Below are positions 22,101-30,543 of a stretch of 34,985 bases of DNA, one piece after another. The first letter of the stretch is position 1. Each line of letters starts with the position of its first letter. Both the position numbers and the translations under genes were made by a program. Where the stretch lies: contig NW_014577133.1 in NCBI RefSeq assembly GCF_000485595.1, positions 147,135 to 182,119 on the forward strand, in the 5' to 3' direction. A model generated the notes under the pieces. It saw only the letters and a list, made by a program, of their open reading frames with translations, had not been told where the DNA came from and did no database searches. The DNA is from Priapulus caudatus (taxonomy: Eukaryota > Priapulida > Priapulimorpha > Priapulimorphida > Priapulidae).

Positions 22101-25100
22101 TATTATCTCACTCATGGTAGTAGTGACTACTTTAATGCTAAGAATGTGGTGCCCCATGTTTTTCAGGCTGTTCCAGCCGTGGGTGAGCCTGTTACGGAAC
22201 TGGAATCTCCTGGCTGTCACCCATCCTGCTTATGTTGCCTTCCTCACGTATGATGAAGTGAAGGCGAGACTGCAGAAATACATCAACAAACCAGGAAGGT
22301 GTGTTGTTGTGCATGTGTGGTGTGTGCATATGTACATCTGTGAGCATGTCGGTTAGGGGTGCACCGGATCTGAACTTTGTGCCAGAATCGTAACTTGCAG
22401 GAGATAAACACGACAAATTTGGCCCCCATGTCGTGTGAAATTACTTGACCTGAATAAATTAGCCTTAGCAGCCAATTTTTAGGCACAGCACTTGTGACTG
22501 CTGCTTTTAGTTCAAAAGAAATTCTATCTCAACAGGGTGATTATATATATATATATTCAAGGGAACATCTAGTACAATAAAGCAGGTAGTACAATTCTAA
22601 AATTATAATTGCATGGCAGTAAGATTTTTTTAGTGACAACTCAAATTGGAAAAATGCTCTGATTTTGGCTGACTGTTTATGAAGAGTTTCTGCCGTTACC
22701 GAAACTCTGAGAAAGTTGTGGTTCTGGTTAGGCTGTCTGGACAGATTCAAGATCCGGCACACCTCTAGTTAATTATGAGCGTGCAACATGTGATTTCCTA
22801 GGTACCTGTATGTGTATAATTGGAATGAGTTGCACATACATAATTAGCTGATTCGTAATTTTATTCACAATCTATTCAATTTTCAAATTAAATTCGCAGT
22901 CTACATGCCAGAAACTGCAACGTGATGCCGTGCTTCCTACATATTCCTTCCAAATGCGGTGTGGTAACTTTGTGTAGGCAATAACATCTACACAAGCTGT
23001 AGTTAGAAACAGTAGAATTATTTTACCTATTTAAATGTACAACTTAGCATGCCAGTACCTGTGTCCTTAAAGTGAATTTCACCCATTTGTAGACAACAGT
23101 TGCTGTAAACTTGCACACAATCTGGCTTCGTTACTCTAATCATTGCAATGCGTTGGTATCCTTCAGCTATGTCTTTCGGCTCAGCTGCACACGGCTGGGT
23201 CAGTGGGCCATTGGCTACGTCACAGCAGACGGCAGCATCCTACAGACCATTCCCCAGAACAAGTCGCTGTGCCAGGCACTGTTGGATGGCTACAGGGAGG
23301 GCTTGTACGTCTCTTCATCTGCTTAGTGATTGCGCGAGTTTGTGCTCTCCTGAAGTACTTACACGGTGCATGCAGAATCTAAATGATTTTATGCAAATTA
23401 AGCCGATGTAAAGTCATTGAGTGCTTAAAAATGGTTTTATCTGCGTAATCCTAACTCATACAAATATTTTTTACGAACTTCCTACAGTTACCTGTACCCA
23501 GATGGCAGGCACATGAATCCAGACCTAAGTTGGGCTATACAGGAGCACCCTGAAGATCACATCAAAGTGTCGCAGGTTGGTGCTTATTTCATACTCCCCC
23601 GTGATCGTATTATCACGCATTCACACTTTGCCATGAATCTCTTCCTTCGGAAATGTATAATTCTTGAAATTTCAAGCAAAATCGTCTTCCGAGAAAAGTC
23701 CTCAGTAGAGGTTTCAGTTTGGCTCGAATTACTGTTACACTGACACAGTTTGTGTTATTGGTGCATGGGTACTTGACTGATTATATAAATTTCCGTAGAC
23801 ACCCATGGCCTATCATAAATAACTCTTGACTAGAACCATGAAAGTTTTTCAATGCCTAAGATGGAAGGGTGTATTTCTCTTGCAGTCATCTCTACCACGC
23901 ATTGCTGCCCTCGCAAGCATTGCATTCTCCCACACGCGTCGATATTAAGGTCAGCAGTCGTGTCCTGCTACGCATGAACCTGTTCCAGCGGTCTGTCTCT
24001 TTATGGCTAACTGGATGTTTTGTGGCTTTTTGCAGGAGCAGTACGACCTGTACTTGGAGATGGGCTCAACGTTTCAGCTGTGTAAAATCTGCACGGAGAA
24101 TGACAAGGACATTCGCATCGAGCCCTGCGGTCACCTGCTCTGTACTCCATGTCTCACCGCGTGGCAGGTACGCCTACACACGTGCGAGCGTCCAATCGTC
24201 GCTCGCGCAAATCGAAAGAAACAATAGGTTTACCAATCGTTATGTTATCGTGGCACCAGTAATGATAATAATCTCACTTAACCAGAGTGTTAGCTAGGTT
24301 TGTGAAAGCAGGCGTCAAACGTTCAACCCAATAATTTTTTTTTACACAAATTTTACAATCCACGATCCAATATATATATATATATAATGTAGCTTTATAA
24401 CAAGTAAAAAAAAAAAAATGAAAATCATGCACATCAAATTATTCATTGCAATAACTGCATTGGGCCATCAGCAGTAAAAAATTTGACCACCAGTCTATTA
24501 GAAAAGGCGACGAGACGGCGCGCCATCTCGCTCTCCGCTCCTCTTACCGACACGGGTTCTCGTAGGATTCGGAGGGGCAGGGCTGTCCGTTCTGCCGAGC
24601 GGAGATCAAGGGCACGGAGCTGATCGTCGTCGATCCGTACGAGCCACGCGCCTGCTCCCGTCGCTGCATGCCGGAGAAGGACAGCGGCAGCAGCTGTAAC
24701 AGGTCGCTGAATCTCATCGACCTGGACGACGACGATTCTTCGCTAGAGGTGCGCTAGAAGTCGGCTACAGCCGCGTCGCTCTGGTTTCGCGCCGGGGAGG
24801 TGGGGGGTGGGGTATTGGCGTTATACCACAACCTAACAGTCCAGGGAAGCCGACGTCAATGGTAACCTCGTTAACTGGTTATTGAGCGGAGTTCTTGGCA
24901 GTAGGCGGAAGCCCGTGCTAAGCTCTCCTCTCAGTTGTTGGGCTTGATGTGGGATGTCATTGGTGTCGGAGCCATCCGACGTGCTGTGTAGTAAAAGCAC
25001 ACTTCAAACTTTGTATGAGCAGGCCCATTTGTACAAATTTAATGCCGTCACTGTGGAACATGGCTTAGAAACTACGTTTTTGCGCCATCGTTTTACGTGC

Positions 25101-28100
25101 ATGTGCCAATTTGGGTGCGTGTTTATCATGTTTTAACAATTTTATGTTGAAAATGCAGCATTAATTAAATTTTTTTTAATTTTTAGGATGTAAGTTGGCT
25201 GCCATCTACTGTCAGCAGTATTCATACACTATCCTTATCTGCACCATTGACCGATTCAGTGAGTTGGTCATTGATGTTGTTATGGTCTTAATACGTGTCA
25301 GTTTGTGTAGGCACAGCAATGCCGAATTACCCAGTGTGATAATTTGACTCTTAAGGAAAACAAATTTGCACTGATAGCAGCTATTCTCACATATTTTGTT
25401 TGGCGCTGCGTCGTTTTTAATAATTGTAATTCAAATTCTACAACACTTTTAATACTTTAATTAAGTGAATTTGTCGTGCGTGATGCGTTACCAACGCGGG
25501 TGATGACTCTCGCGCGTTGATTCCGCAGCACAGCCCCTTCGTATCGCCGGGTAACAGTCCGATGGCCAGTCGCCGCAACGTAGACCTTCACCACCAGAAG
25601 CCCCCGCCCGTCCCTCCACGCCGACTGTCACCGACAGTGTCGCCAACCAGTTCGCCACATATCAGCAGACGCCAGCCGCCGGCGCCGCCAACCGACGAGG
25701 CTCCACTATTACAAGGTTTGCCCGTTTTCACGCGTGCGCGCGTTGCCGATCGCAGCTTTCGACTGCGGCTTCCGGCCGCGTGTTACGAACGTGGCTTCCA
25801 ACGTCGTTTTAAGCGGACCTCTTGACCTCGATTTAAGCGGTCGGTCTTCGTGACGTCATTCTAAGCGGTCTTCTTGACGTTGTTTTAAGCGGTCTTCTTG
25901 ACGTCGTTTTAAGCGGTCTTCTTGACGTCGTTTTAAGCGGTCTTCTTGACGTCGTTTTAAGCGGTCTTCTTGACGTCGTTTTAAGCGGTCTTCTTGACGT
26001 CGTTTTAAGCAGTCTTGACGTTGTATTAAGCGGTCTTTTTGACGTCGTATTAAGCGGTCTTTTTGACGTCGTTTTAAGCAGTTTTTTTGACGTCGTTTTA
26101 AGCAGTCTCCCTGACGCCTCGCGCCGCCGCCAATCCGCCGTTTGCTTGTTTCCGCAGAGAGGTGCAACTCGTTGCCGACCACGTCTACGGCGGGCGGCGC
26201 ATCGGCGGGCGGCTCGTACGCCGAAGTGCGGCATGCGGCGCACGCGCGGGTTGTAGCCGCTACCGCCGCCGACCCGCCGCCGCTACCGCTCAGCCGCTCG
26301 TCCGACGTCGCGCACGGCCGCGGCCGCTCGCCGGACGCCTTCCACCACGCGCGAGGTGCTGACACGCCGCCCGCCCTGCCGCACGCGCGCTCGACGGACC
26401 CCCCGCCGCTGCCGCTGAGTCGCGGCGGCGGCAGCGGCGGGAGCGAGCAGCAGCACGGCATGGTGAGAGTCAGCGAGCCGCTGCACTCCTACAACCAGGC
26501 ACTGCTCCCCGTCCTTCGCTCGGCGGAGCACGGAGAGGTGGCGCCGCCTGTGCCCGTGCCGCGGACACGCACACTGGAGGCTTCGACGACGCCGCCGCCC
26601 GTACCTAGTCATCCCAGTAGGACGAAGTCGCCCCCTATTGGTTCACAGTTGAACTATGCCGAGATCATGCCAAATACAGCAGACGAGTTGCATGCGGGAG
26701 ACAGCAAGACTGGTATGATAGCTAGTTCTGGCTGTTGTTATTGTTGTTGTTGGTGTTGTTATTTGTTTTTGTCATTGTTTTAGCATAGCCAAGTAAATCT
26801 TTAATATCTCTTGTAACACTGTTTAGTGTCTGTCGTGTAATTTCTCTGTTTTTAATTCAATCTCTTATTGACGTTGTGAATGGATACACAAGTTGCAACC
26901 ATATTAATTATTCACTAACAGCAAATTATTCCCATCCATCAAGTTTACACATCTTCAGTCGATTAGACCAGCATGATTCATCTTCGTATTGCCATCAACA
27001 GATGTTAACTCCACAAGTATGACGAGTCGACCACCTCCGGTGCCGCCCTCCAGTACAAAGCCTCACAAGGATCGAGATTCCAGTGGCCACAGCACCTCTC
27101 CATCGCTGCAGCTGCTTTCGCCCAAATTGTACGTCATCTGTTATGATAATCGGAAACACTGTTGTGGTTGAAATGCAGTTGGAATGTGCAGCAAGGAAAT
27201 TGTGTCAGTCGGTGGTTATATGTGTGTGCGTACGGGAAAATACGTAGCCAAGTACAGTATAATTGTACGCTTATTTAACAACAGAACGGTGTCAGTATTA
27301 AATTTCCGTGTTGTTGTTATAGGCAACAACAACATTTTAGAATCGTGCTATCATTTATGCTGCTCTGTTGCACACTGTTCACATTTAATATTATTTTTCA
27401 CTCTTGTAGTAACATGAAATGTGTACGGTCTCAATGTTGCAATTTTATGCGATGCTGATTTGATTTGCATTTGATTTGGTTTGATTTCGCTCATTTAATA
27501 CTGGCTCCAATGGTTGTAGTAAATTTTAAAAAAACCAAGTAAATAATCAGGGATTAGAATTTTCCACGGATTTGCAGATACCAGGTCCATTTCTGAGATC
27601 AGTGCAAATTTGTAGAGAATGGGGCAAGATTTTGAGACAAGAAGTAGGCCTACGTCGCATATGACTGTCAATGTCAGCTATTACGAAATCGGATTGAAGT
27701 TGCATGACAGTGTCAGGGAGCCGCTTGGCTAGATTGGTAAAACTACAGAGTGATAAAGTTTGGGTGCAGGCGCATACTATTTGTTGTCACAATTTTCTTG
27801 TTCACGTATAGTTTCACAGTCTTCATCCTCACCGCTGTATGTTAGTGTAGCTTCAATCATCGCCAGTGATATCGGTTTCTGGTCATTGTTTCGAAGGGTT
27901 TTCTGCGTTTGAACTTACGTGTTTTGTAAGTAAATTCATCGCTGATGCTCATAGATGTTCATTCAATCCTTTGCTTGCAGGTGTCAGCAGTCGATTGCTG
28001 GCAGAATGCAGAACGCAGACCTAGAAAACAACAGTGATAATGAGATGGAGGCAAGAGGATCGTACGAAAACATCAATGTGAACTATATTGCATGCCTAAC

Positions 28101-28209
28101 AGCCGAGGGCTACGCTCAAGATGTAGCGACTAGAGCACTCGCAATCGCACGAAATGACCTGAAGATGGCGCAAGATATACTTCAGAACTTTGTCTTGAAG
28201 AAAGTGTAG
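10888..28209 (+). CDS. CBL: E3 ubiquitin-protein ligase CBL, twelve coding exons, 837 aa
   Basis: Cbl proteins bind phosphotyrosines on activated receptors and kinases through the TKB domain, and recruit E2 enzymes through the RING to ubiquitinate them for endocytosis and degradation. The joined exons encode a four-helix bundle (about 25-153), EF-hand (ligands D207, T209, N211, Y213, E218), SH2 (phosphotyrosine Arg R272; G284 matches human G306), linker with both regulatory tyrosines (Y346, Y349, equal to human Y368/Y371), and RING (C359, C362, C374, H376, C379, C382, C394, C397; E2-contact I361, W386, P395). A proline-rich tail has two PxxxPR motifs (498-503, 665-670) and the C-terminus is a UBA domain (about 794-833). 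Residues track human CBL at a constant offset of 22 through TKB and RING. The start is the first ATG after an in-frame TGA (10840). The UBA makes this the long form. Confidence 0.97.
11504..12046. mobile_element. Foldback element with microsatellite core, 9-bp duplication (CBL intron 1)
   Basis: About 125-base imperfect inverted ends (GTGGCTACGCGACCGG... and GTGGCTACGCGTCCGG... read inward, both reaching CTCTGCTGATTGCC) enclose a core of alternating GT and GA tracts (11631-11860). A perfect 9-bp repeat, TATATATTA, flanks it at 11495-11503 and 12047-12055. It is MULE-like by duplication length, though the flank is low-complexity. Antisense CA/CT frames here are artefacts. Confidence 0.75.
12056..13485. 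other. CBL intron 1, AT-rich unannotated part
   Basis: Unique-looking AT-rich intron. I see no exon, RNA gene or bounded repeat. Confidence 0.5.
13492..13825. mobile_element. 334-bp hAT-like element, CAGGGTGCGAAATTAAC end
   Basis: Left end CAGGGTGCGAAATTAACG; right end GTTAATTTTTACCCCTG (inward CAGGGGTAAAAATTAAC). A perfect 6-bp repeat, CATTTT, lies at 13486-13491 and 13826-13831. The interior repeats GACTCCCTGATTT words and has no coding sequence. Confidence 0.8.
14109..14285. repeat. (CCATC/CCATG)n microsatellite
   Basis: About 35 imperfect pentamers, mostly CCATC with CCATG variants. Repetitive frames on both strands (HPIPS, WDGMG) are its translation and not proteins. Confidence 0.95.
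14427..14497 (-). repeat. tRNA-derived SINE head (Pol III-like boxes)
   Basis: On the minus strand, an exact A-box-type word TGGCGCAGTGG (14491-14481) is followed 40 bases later by GGTTTCAAGTAGC (14441-14429), close to the B-box GGTTCRANNCC. No proper acceptor stem or intact cloverleaf is visible, so it is a SINE relic rather than a working tRNA gene. Confidence 0.5.
15017..15265. mobile_element. 249-bp hAT-like element, CAGTGTTTCCCCTG ends
   Basis: CAGTGTTTCCCCTG at the left and CAGGGGAAACACTG at the right form perfect 14-bp TIRs. A perfect 5-bp repeat, CTGTA, lies at 15012-15016 and 15266-15270. The internal sequence carries GCGAGGCGG words and no gene. Confidence 0.85.
15271..16640. other. 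CBL intron 1, middle part
   Basis: AT-rich, with no supported exon. A word TATGGCTCAGTGGTA near 15392 resembles a Pol III A-box, but no convincing B-box follows. Confidence 0.45.
16741..16925. repeat. (GT)n microsatellite
   Basis: A long GT tract with CGTG interruptions. The Cys/Val and His/Thr-rich frames in it are low-complexity artefacts. Confidence 0.95.
17000..17625 (+). other. CpG-rich stretch ending in a strong splice donor (CBL intron 1)
   Basis: CpG- and GC-rich compared with the surrounding intron, especially 17160-17380. It ends TTCAG|GTGAGTATG at 17625/17626, a near-ideal donor. No long coding frame leads into it. It may be an alternative non-coding first exon or a regulatory island; no homology was recognised. 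Confidence 0.3.
17893..18003. mobile_element. 111-bp CAGGAG family element with 23-bp internal repeats
   Basis: Ends CAGGAGTGAATAAT and ATTATACGCTCCTG. Flanking 7-mers ATAATAT and CTAATAT match 6 of 7. The interior repeats a TCTAGATAGATCTAGAATAA-type unit about three times. This is an independent member of the family seen at 533 and 699. Confidence 0.7.
18011..20090. other. CBL intron 1, right part with GT/CGTG microsatellite
   Basis: Contains a CGTG/GTGC tract at about 19165-19300. The rest is mixed sequence with short open frames but no paired splice signals or recognisable protein. Confidence 0.5.
20105..20458. mobile_element. 354-bp hAT-like element, CAGGGCTGCCAAC ends, 7-bp duplication
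   Basis: Left CAGGGCTGCCAACATT, right AGAGTTGGCAGCCCTG, flanked by perfect CATACAT repeats at 20098-20104 and 20459-20465. The termini match a hAT end that is widespread in animals, but the duplication is 7 rather than 8 bp. The interior repeats GCGTGAGATATTTCAGC-type words. Confidence 0.85.
20734..20880 (+). CDS. CBL: CBL exon 2: EF-hand
   Basis: Acceptor CATTGCAG, donor ACAAG|GTGCGT. Encodes [20 protein letters not shown], then the calcium-loop stretch [19 protein letters not shown]. All calcium-ligand positions of human CBL are kept. Confidence 0.97.
21095..21185. repeat. Transposon remnant, GGGGGCATGCCCCC word (CBL intron 2)
   Basis: CAGGGTTCTCCTAGC is followed by GAGGTCCGGGGGCATGCCCC, a combination typical of decayed DNA elements in invertebrates. 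The right end is not found. Confidence 0.4.
21393..21567. mobile_element. 175-bp hAT-like element, CAGAGTTGGAAATA ends, 7-bp duplication
   Basis: Left CAGAGTTGGAAATAG, right TATTTCCAACACTG, flanked by perfect CATATAC repeats at 21386-21392 and 21568-21574. It lies in CBL intron 2. Internal words GGCTGGCTACTTTTGGAGCA and GGACTGGCTAATTTTC are a short tandem. Confidence 0.8.
22167..22298 (+). CDS. CBL: CBL exon 3: EF-hand to SH2
   Basis: Acceptor GTTTTTCAG, donor GGAAG|GTGTGT. Encodes [20 protein letters not shown] and [20 protein letters not shown], nearly identical to vertebrate CBL. Confidence 0.97.
22354..22767. mobile_element. 414-bp TIR element, TAGGGGTGCACCGGATC ends (CBL intron 3)
   Basis: Left TAGGGGTGCACCGGATCTGAA..., right inward TAGAGGTGTGCCGGATCTTG; about 20 imperfect terminal bases. 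No clear duplication. It starts only 55 bases after the exon 3 donor. Confidence 0.65.
23167..23304 (+). CDS. CBL: CBL exon 4: SH2 core
   Basis: Acceptor ATCCTTCAG, donor GGCTT|GTACGT. Encodes [20 protein letters not shown] with the phosphotyrosine-binding Arg (R272) and Gly G284, whose mutation in vertebrate CBL abolishes binding. Confidence 0.97.
23488..23575 (+). CDS. CBL: CBL exon 5: end of SH2
   Basis: Acceptor TTCCTACAG, donor TCGCAG|GTTGGT. Encodes [20 protein letters not shown] and DHIKVSQ. The stretch after NPDL differs from the vertebrate sequence, while DHIKV is kept. Confidence 0.95.
24036..24167 (+). CDS. CBL: CBL exon 6: linker helix and first half of RING
   Basis: Acceptor CTTTTTGCAG, donor GGCAG|GTACGC. 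Encodes [20 protein letters not shown] and [16 protein letters not shown]: both linker tyrosines, six of the eight zinc ligands and the E2-contact Trp. Confidence 0.98.
24566..24748 (+). CDS. CBL: CBL exon 7: second half of RING and acidic tail
   Basis: Acceptor TTCTCGTAG, donor CTAGAG|GTGCGC. Encodes [18 protein letters not shown] and IVVDPYEPR, then a Cys-rich stretch and an acidic run ([10 protein letters not shown]) equivalent to the acidic box after the vertebrate RING. Confidence 0.96.
25187..25258 (+). CDS. CBL: CBL exon 8 (putative, 72 nt)
   Basis: An open 24-codon segment in phase 0 at both ends, with a strong acceptor (TTTTTAATTTTTAG) and donor (TTCA|GTGAGTTGG). It would encode [20 protein letters not shown] and a few more residues. 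No homology was recognised; skipping it keeps the frame and gives 813 residues. Support is from splice signals and phase only. Confidence 0.55.
25529..25715 (+). CDS. CBL: CBL exon 9: proline-rich region
   Basis: Acceptor GATTCCGCAG, donor CAAG|GTTTGC. Encodes [11 protein letters not shown], then KPPPVPPRR (SH3 ligand; also fits the PxxxPR motif bound by CIN85/CD2AP) and a Ser/Pro-rich stretch. Vertebrate CBL has PSPF and SLPPVPPRL at the equivalent place. Confidence 0.9.
25807..26117. repeat. 24-bp minisatellite with CRE-like core (CBL intron 9)
   Basis: About 13 units of TTTTAAGCGGTCTTCTTGAC plus GTCG, mostly 24 bp with a few of 21-27. One unit contains a full TGACGTCA (about 25851-25858) and most others TGACGTCG or TGACGTTG. 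It occupies most of a 442-bp intron and ends about 40 bases before the exon 10 acceptor. The KTTSRRPL-type frame on the minus strand is its translation. Confidence 0.9.
26158..26712 (+). CDS. CBL: CBL exon 10: long proline-rich region
   Basis: Acceptor GTTTCCGCAG, donor GACTG|GTATGA. Encodes about 185 residues of low complexity, with repeated DPPPLPLSR modules, APPVPVPR (a second PxxxPR) and tyrosines in SYAEVR and NYAEIMP. GC content is far above the flanking introns, partly from CGC/GCC-rich repeats. Confidence 0.9.
27002..27128 (+). CDS. CBL: CBL exon 11: proline/serine-rich linker
   Basis: Acceptor GCCATCAACAG, donor AAATT|GTACGT. Encodes [18 protein letters not shown] and a Ser-rich stretch ending LQLLSPK. 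Phases 1 and 2 fit the neighbours. The donor and acceptor are good; the sequence itself is weakly conserved. Confidence 0.85.
27981..28209 (+). CDS. CBL: CBL exon 12: UBA domain and stop
   Basis: Acceptor TTTGCTTGCAG. Encodes [20 protein letters not shown], a tyrosine motif SYENI (pY-x-N, the Grb2 SH2 consensus, Y790), and a three-helix UBA ([36 protein letters not shown]). It matches the UBA of vertebrate CBL. TAG at 28207-28209. Confidence 0.95.
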
Positions 28210-29070
28210 GATTGTGGCTCGTCGTCGTAAGGGAGCAAGTAGGTGACGTGTCGGTTTTGGAAGTGGTAGGTGATCGCGTATTTTTTCGGTAATCATTTAA
28301 GATTGTTGTAATTTATTATTACGCTGTGCTCTTTTTTCCAACACGTGTCGAAAAGTGTAATTTGTAAATTTCTGAGGATTTGCGGGGGTGTGTTGCCACT
28401 GGTTGTTGTACCGCAAGCAGCTGCATGTATTGCGAAAGTCCCCGCGTGCATGTTTTAACAAGCACGACGATGCTATGGTGGGTTGCTCGAGATCAGAACC
28501 GTAATAGCGATGGGAACAACATCAACGTGGGCATTGTTATGTTGCATTCACACACAGGAAGCCTTTCGGCTGCTACTATGCAACTGGGAAAGGAATGGAT
28601 GAACAAAACGAGAAAGATCATGTACTTGACCAATTACAGAGTCCCGGGGCCGTGAGATCACGTATTTCCGTATTTTATGTGGAGCCTAATAAGGGTTGTT
28701 CACCATTAATGGATCTGTTAAATAGGCACATGCTGATCTCACATGGTTTTGCACTCAGTAAGGGTCTCTGTGTGCAAACGTTCCGTTTGCTGGTGATAGT
28801 AATACCACCTCTGTTCTCCTACCTCGTTTGTCACATTACCTATTCCTACTTAGTAAATGTGCAAGTGTCTCCCTCTGCTGAGGAAAACGAATGTAAATGG
28901 TAACTATATCTCCCCATGTATGCAGTGAATTAGAGGAGGGGATTGCCGATTGTATTGTTGTTGTAGGGGTGGAGTCTGTCATAAAAAAAACCGATGTTGT
29001 AATCGGAAGATATATATGCCATCAGAGTTCCCTGTATGCTATATACATACATTTGATCCCTTAAGAGTCG

Positions 29071-29082
29071 CCACTAGGTGGC
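29071..29082 (+). promoter_or_regulatory. CTCF consensus match CCACTAGGTGGC
   Basis: All 12 bases fit CCASYAGRKGGC. The site is nearly palindromic, so either orientation is partly matched. It lies about 860 bases after the CBL stop. Confidence 0.4.
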
Positions 29083-29868
29083 GGTGATGGTCAACAAACC
29101 GGCTTGCATTTATATGTACCGGGAAGTTGCTGATAATTTGTAATGAGAAGATGGCACAGTAGTGCCTATTTCATGTGTGCAAATAATCAATATACTGACA
29201 GTTATATAGTTTCAAGCTAGACTAGTGTGTCCACACAGTACGACAGAACCTGCAAACAGTGCTGTTCACAGCCATTCACGTGATGAGCATAAGCCTTCTG
29301 TCCAGATGAAACTGCTAATACATTTGAGCAAGGTCTTTTAAATGCTGTAAAAAACGTGATGGAAAACATGGGAGAAAACGATCATTTTTATCTCATTGTA
29401 GGGGATCAGTACAATGATAATAGTAAATTTTCATCTTGTGTTACTTATCGATATATATATGTGTGTGTGTATATACGTATACATATATATACAGCTCAGA
29501 ATTGCATGGTTTGTGGACTGAAATTAGTTATTAACCTAGCATGACTGGACCATGGTGACGTAGATTTTGCTACTGTGTCATTTCTCTCGACGACTCCGTG
29601 CATGAATTATGTAAAATCGTTGGTGTATATTACTACTGTATATTTTCAAGACAGGCGTTTGTAAGATAACGTAGGAAAGAGCCTTGTGCGGCCGTATGTT
29701 GTGCAGCTGTGTACAGGAGTATCTCCCTATTCATTGCTAGTGTGGTGGCGTGGTGGCCGGCAGGGGACGTGCATCACTGCCTAGTAATGCGGGACGAAAA
29801 CTCGCAGGTCATTGTAAAGTTCCCCCCTGCAAACCAAGATGTGTTTCCCTGTGCCAAGATATGTTGAC

Positions 29869-29874
29869 ATTAAA
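29869..29874 (+). terminator. Candidate CBL polyadenylation signal (ATTAAA)
   Basis: ATTAAA is followed about 45-65 bases later by a GU-rich block (TTGTGTGTGTCGTTGTCG), the usual downstream element. There is no transcript evidence. Confidence 0.3.
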
Positions 29875-29976
29875 GTTTATAGTGACTCGTAGCGTTTCGT
29901 CAGTGCATGACGCATTGTGTGTGTCGTTGTCGTCGTCGTTCAAGAGTTGCTCCCGATGTCCTGTGATCTCGTTTCG

Positions 29977-29990
29977 TCACCAGGGGGCGG
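29977..29990 (+). promoter_or_regulatory. CTCF-like motif TCACCAGGGGGCGG
   Basis: Matches the CTCF core with only the first base off. It lies just after the candidate CBL polyadenylation signal and its GU-rich block. Confidence 0.4.
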
Positions 29991-30543
29991 TAGAAAAGCT
30001 TTGCGCGTTGTGCAGCACTCGTGTCTCGTGTCGCTATAGCTACGATACAGTCGATTCGGCTGAATGATGAATGCTAGATGTTCACCGACTCTCTTCAGGT
30101 TTCGTCTTGCGGTGGTACTATTTATAGGTAGGCGTGATATACCCCCCCCCCTCGATCCTGGTCCTTGTTCCATATATAGGTAATAGTGCTGATCGTTGGA
30201 AGTACTCGAAAGCGTGAGTGGGTGCAGCCTAGACTGACGCCGCTAGTTCCTGTGACTGAGCTGACATGGTTTCCAACGACTTATGGAGTCAGTCTCTGTG
30301 GTGACTCTGGGGGTGGAATTAGAAGTGGTAGTGATTCCCCGCTACATGCTGCTGTTAGCTGGTTTACTCGGGGGGGGGGGTAAAGGTAGGTGGAGGGGGG
30401 TTGTTTGCTTAGTGGTAACTCGAGTCGAGCGGAGTGTGAGTATTTCAAGTTTAGGAGTTCATGTCACTGCTACGTGACGGGTCTTTGTTTTAGAGGGTAT
30501 CGATCCCGCGCTAGAAGTTACCTAGACACTGGTTACTAAATAG

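Larger units (their letters stand above)
28210..29900 (+). other. CBL: Probable CBL 3' UTR
   Basis: Follows the CBL stop without evidence of another gene. There is no AATAAA in the first 1.6 kb. The end is set provisionally by the ATTAAA at 29869. Confidence 0.35.

Noticed and set aside
25807-26117. CRISPR-like array
   Set aside because: The units are directly tandem without unique spacers, in an animal intron.
25833-26461. Two minus-strand frames (136 and 201 codons) rich in KTTSRRPL and DRLKRRQE repeats
   Set aside because: They are translations of the 24-bp minisatellite plus the antisense of CBL exon 10.
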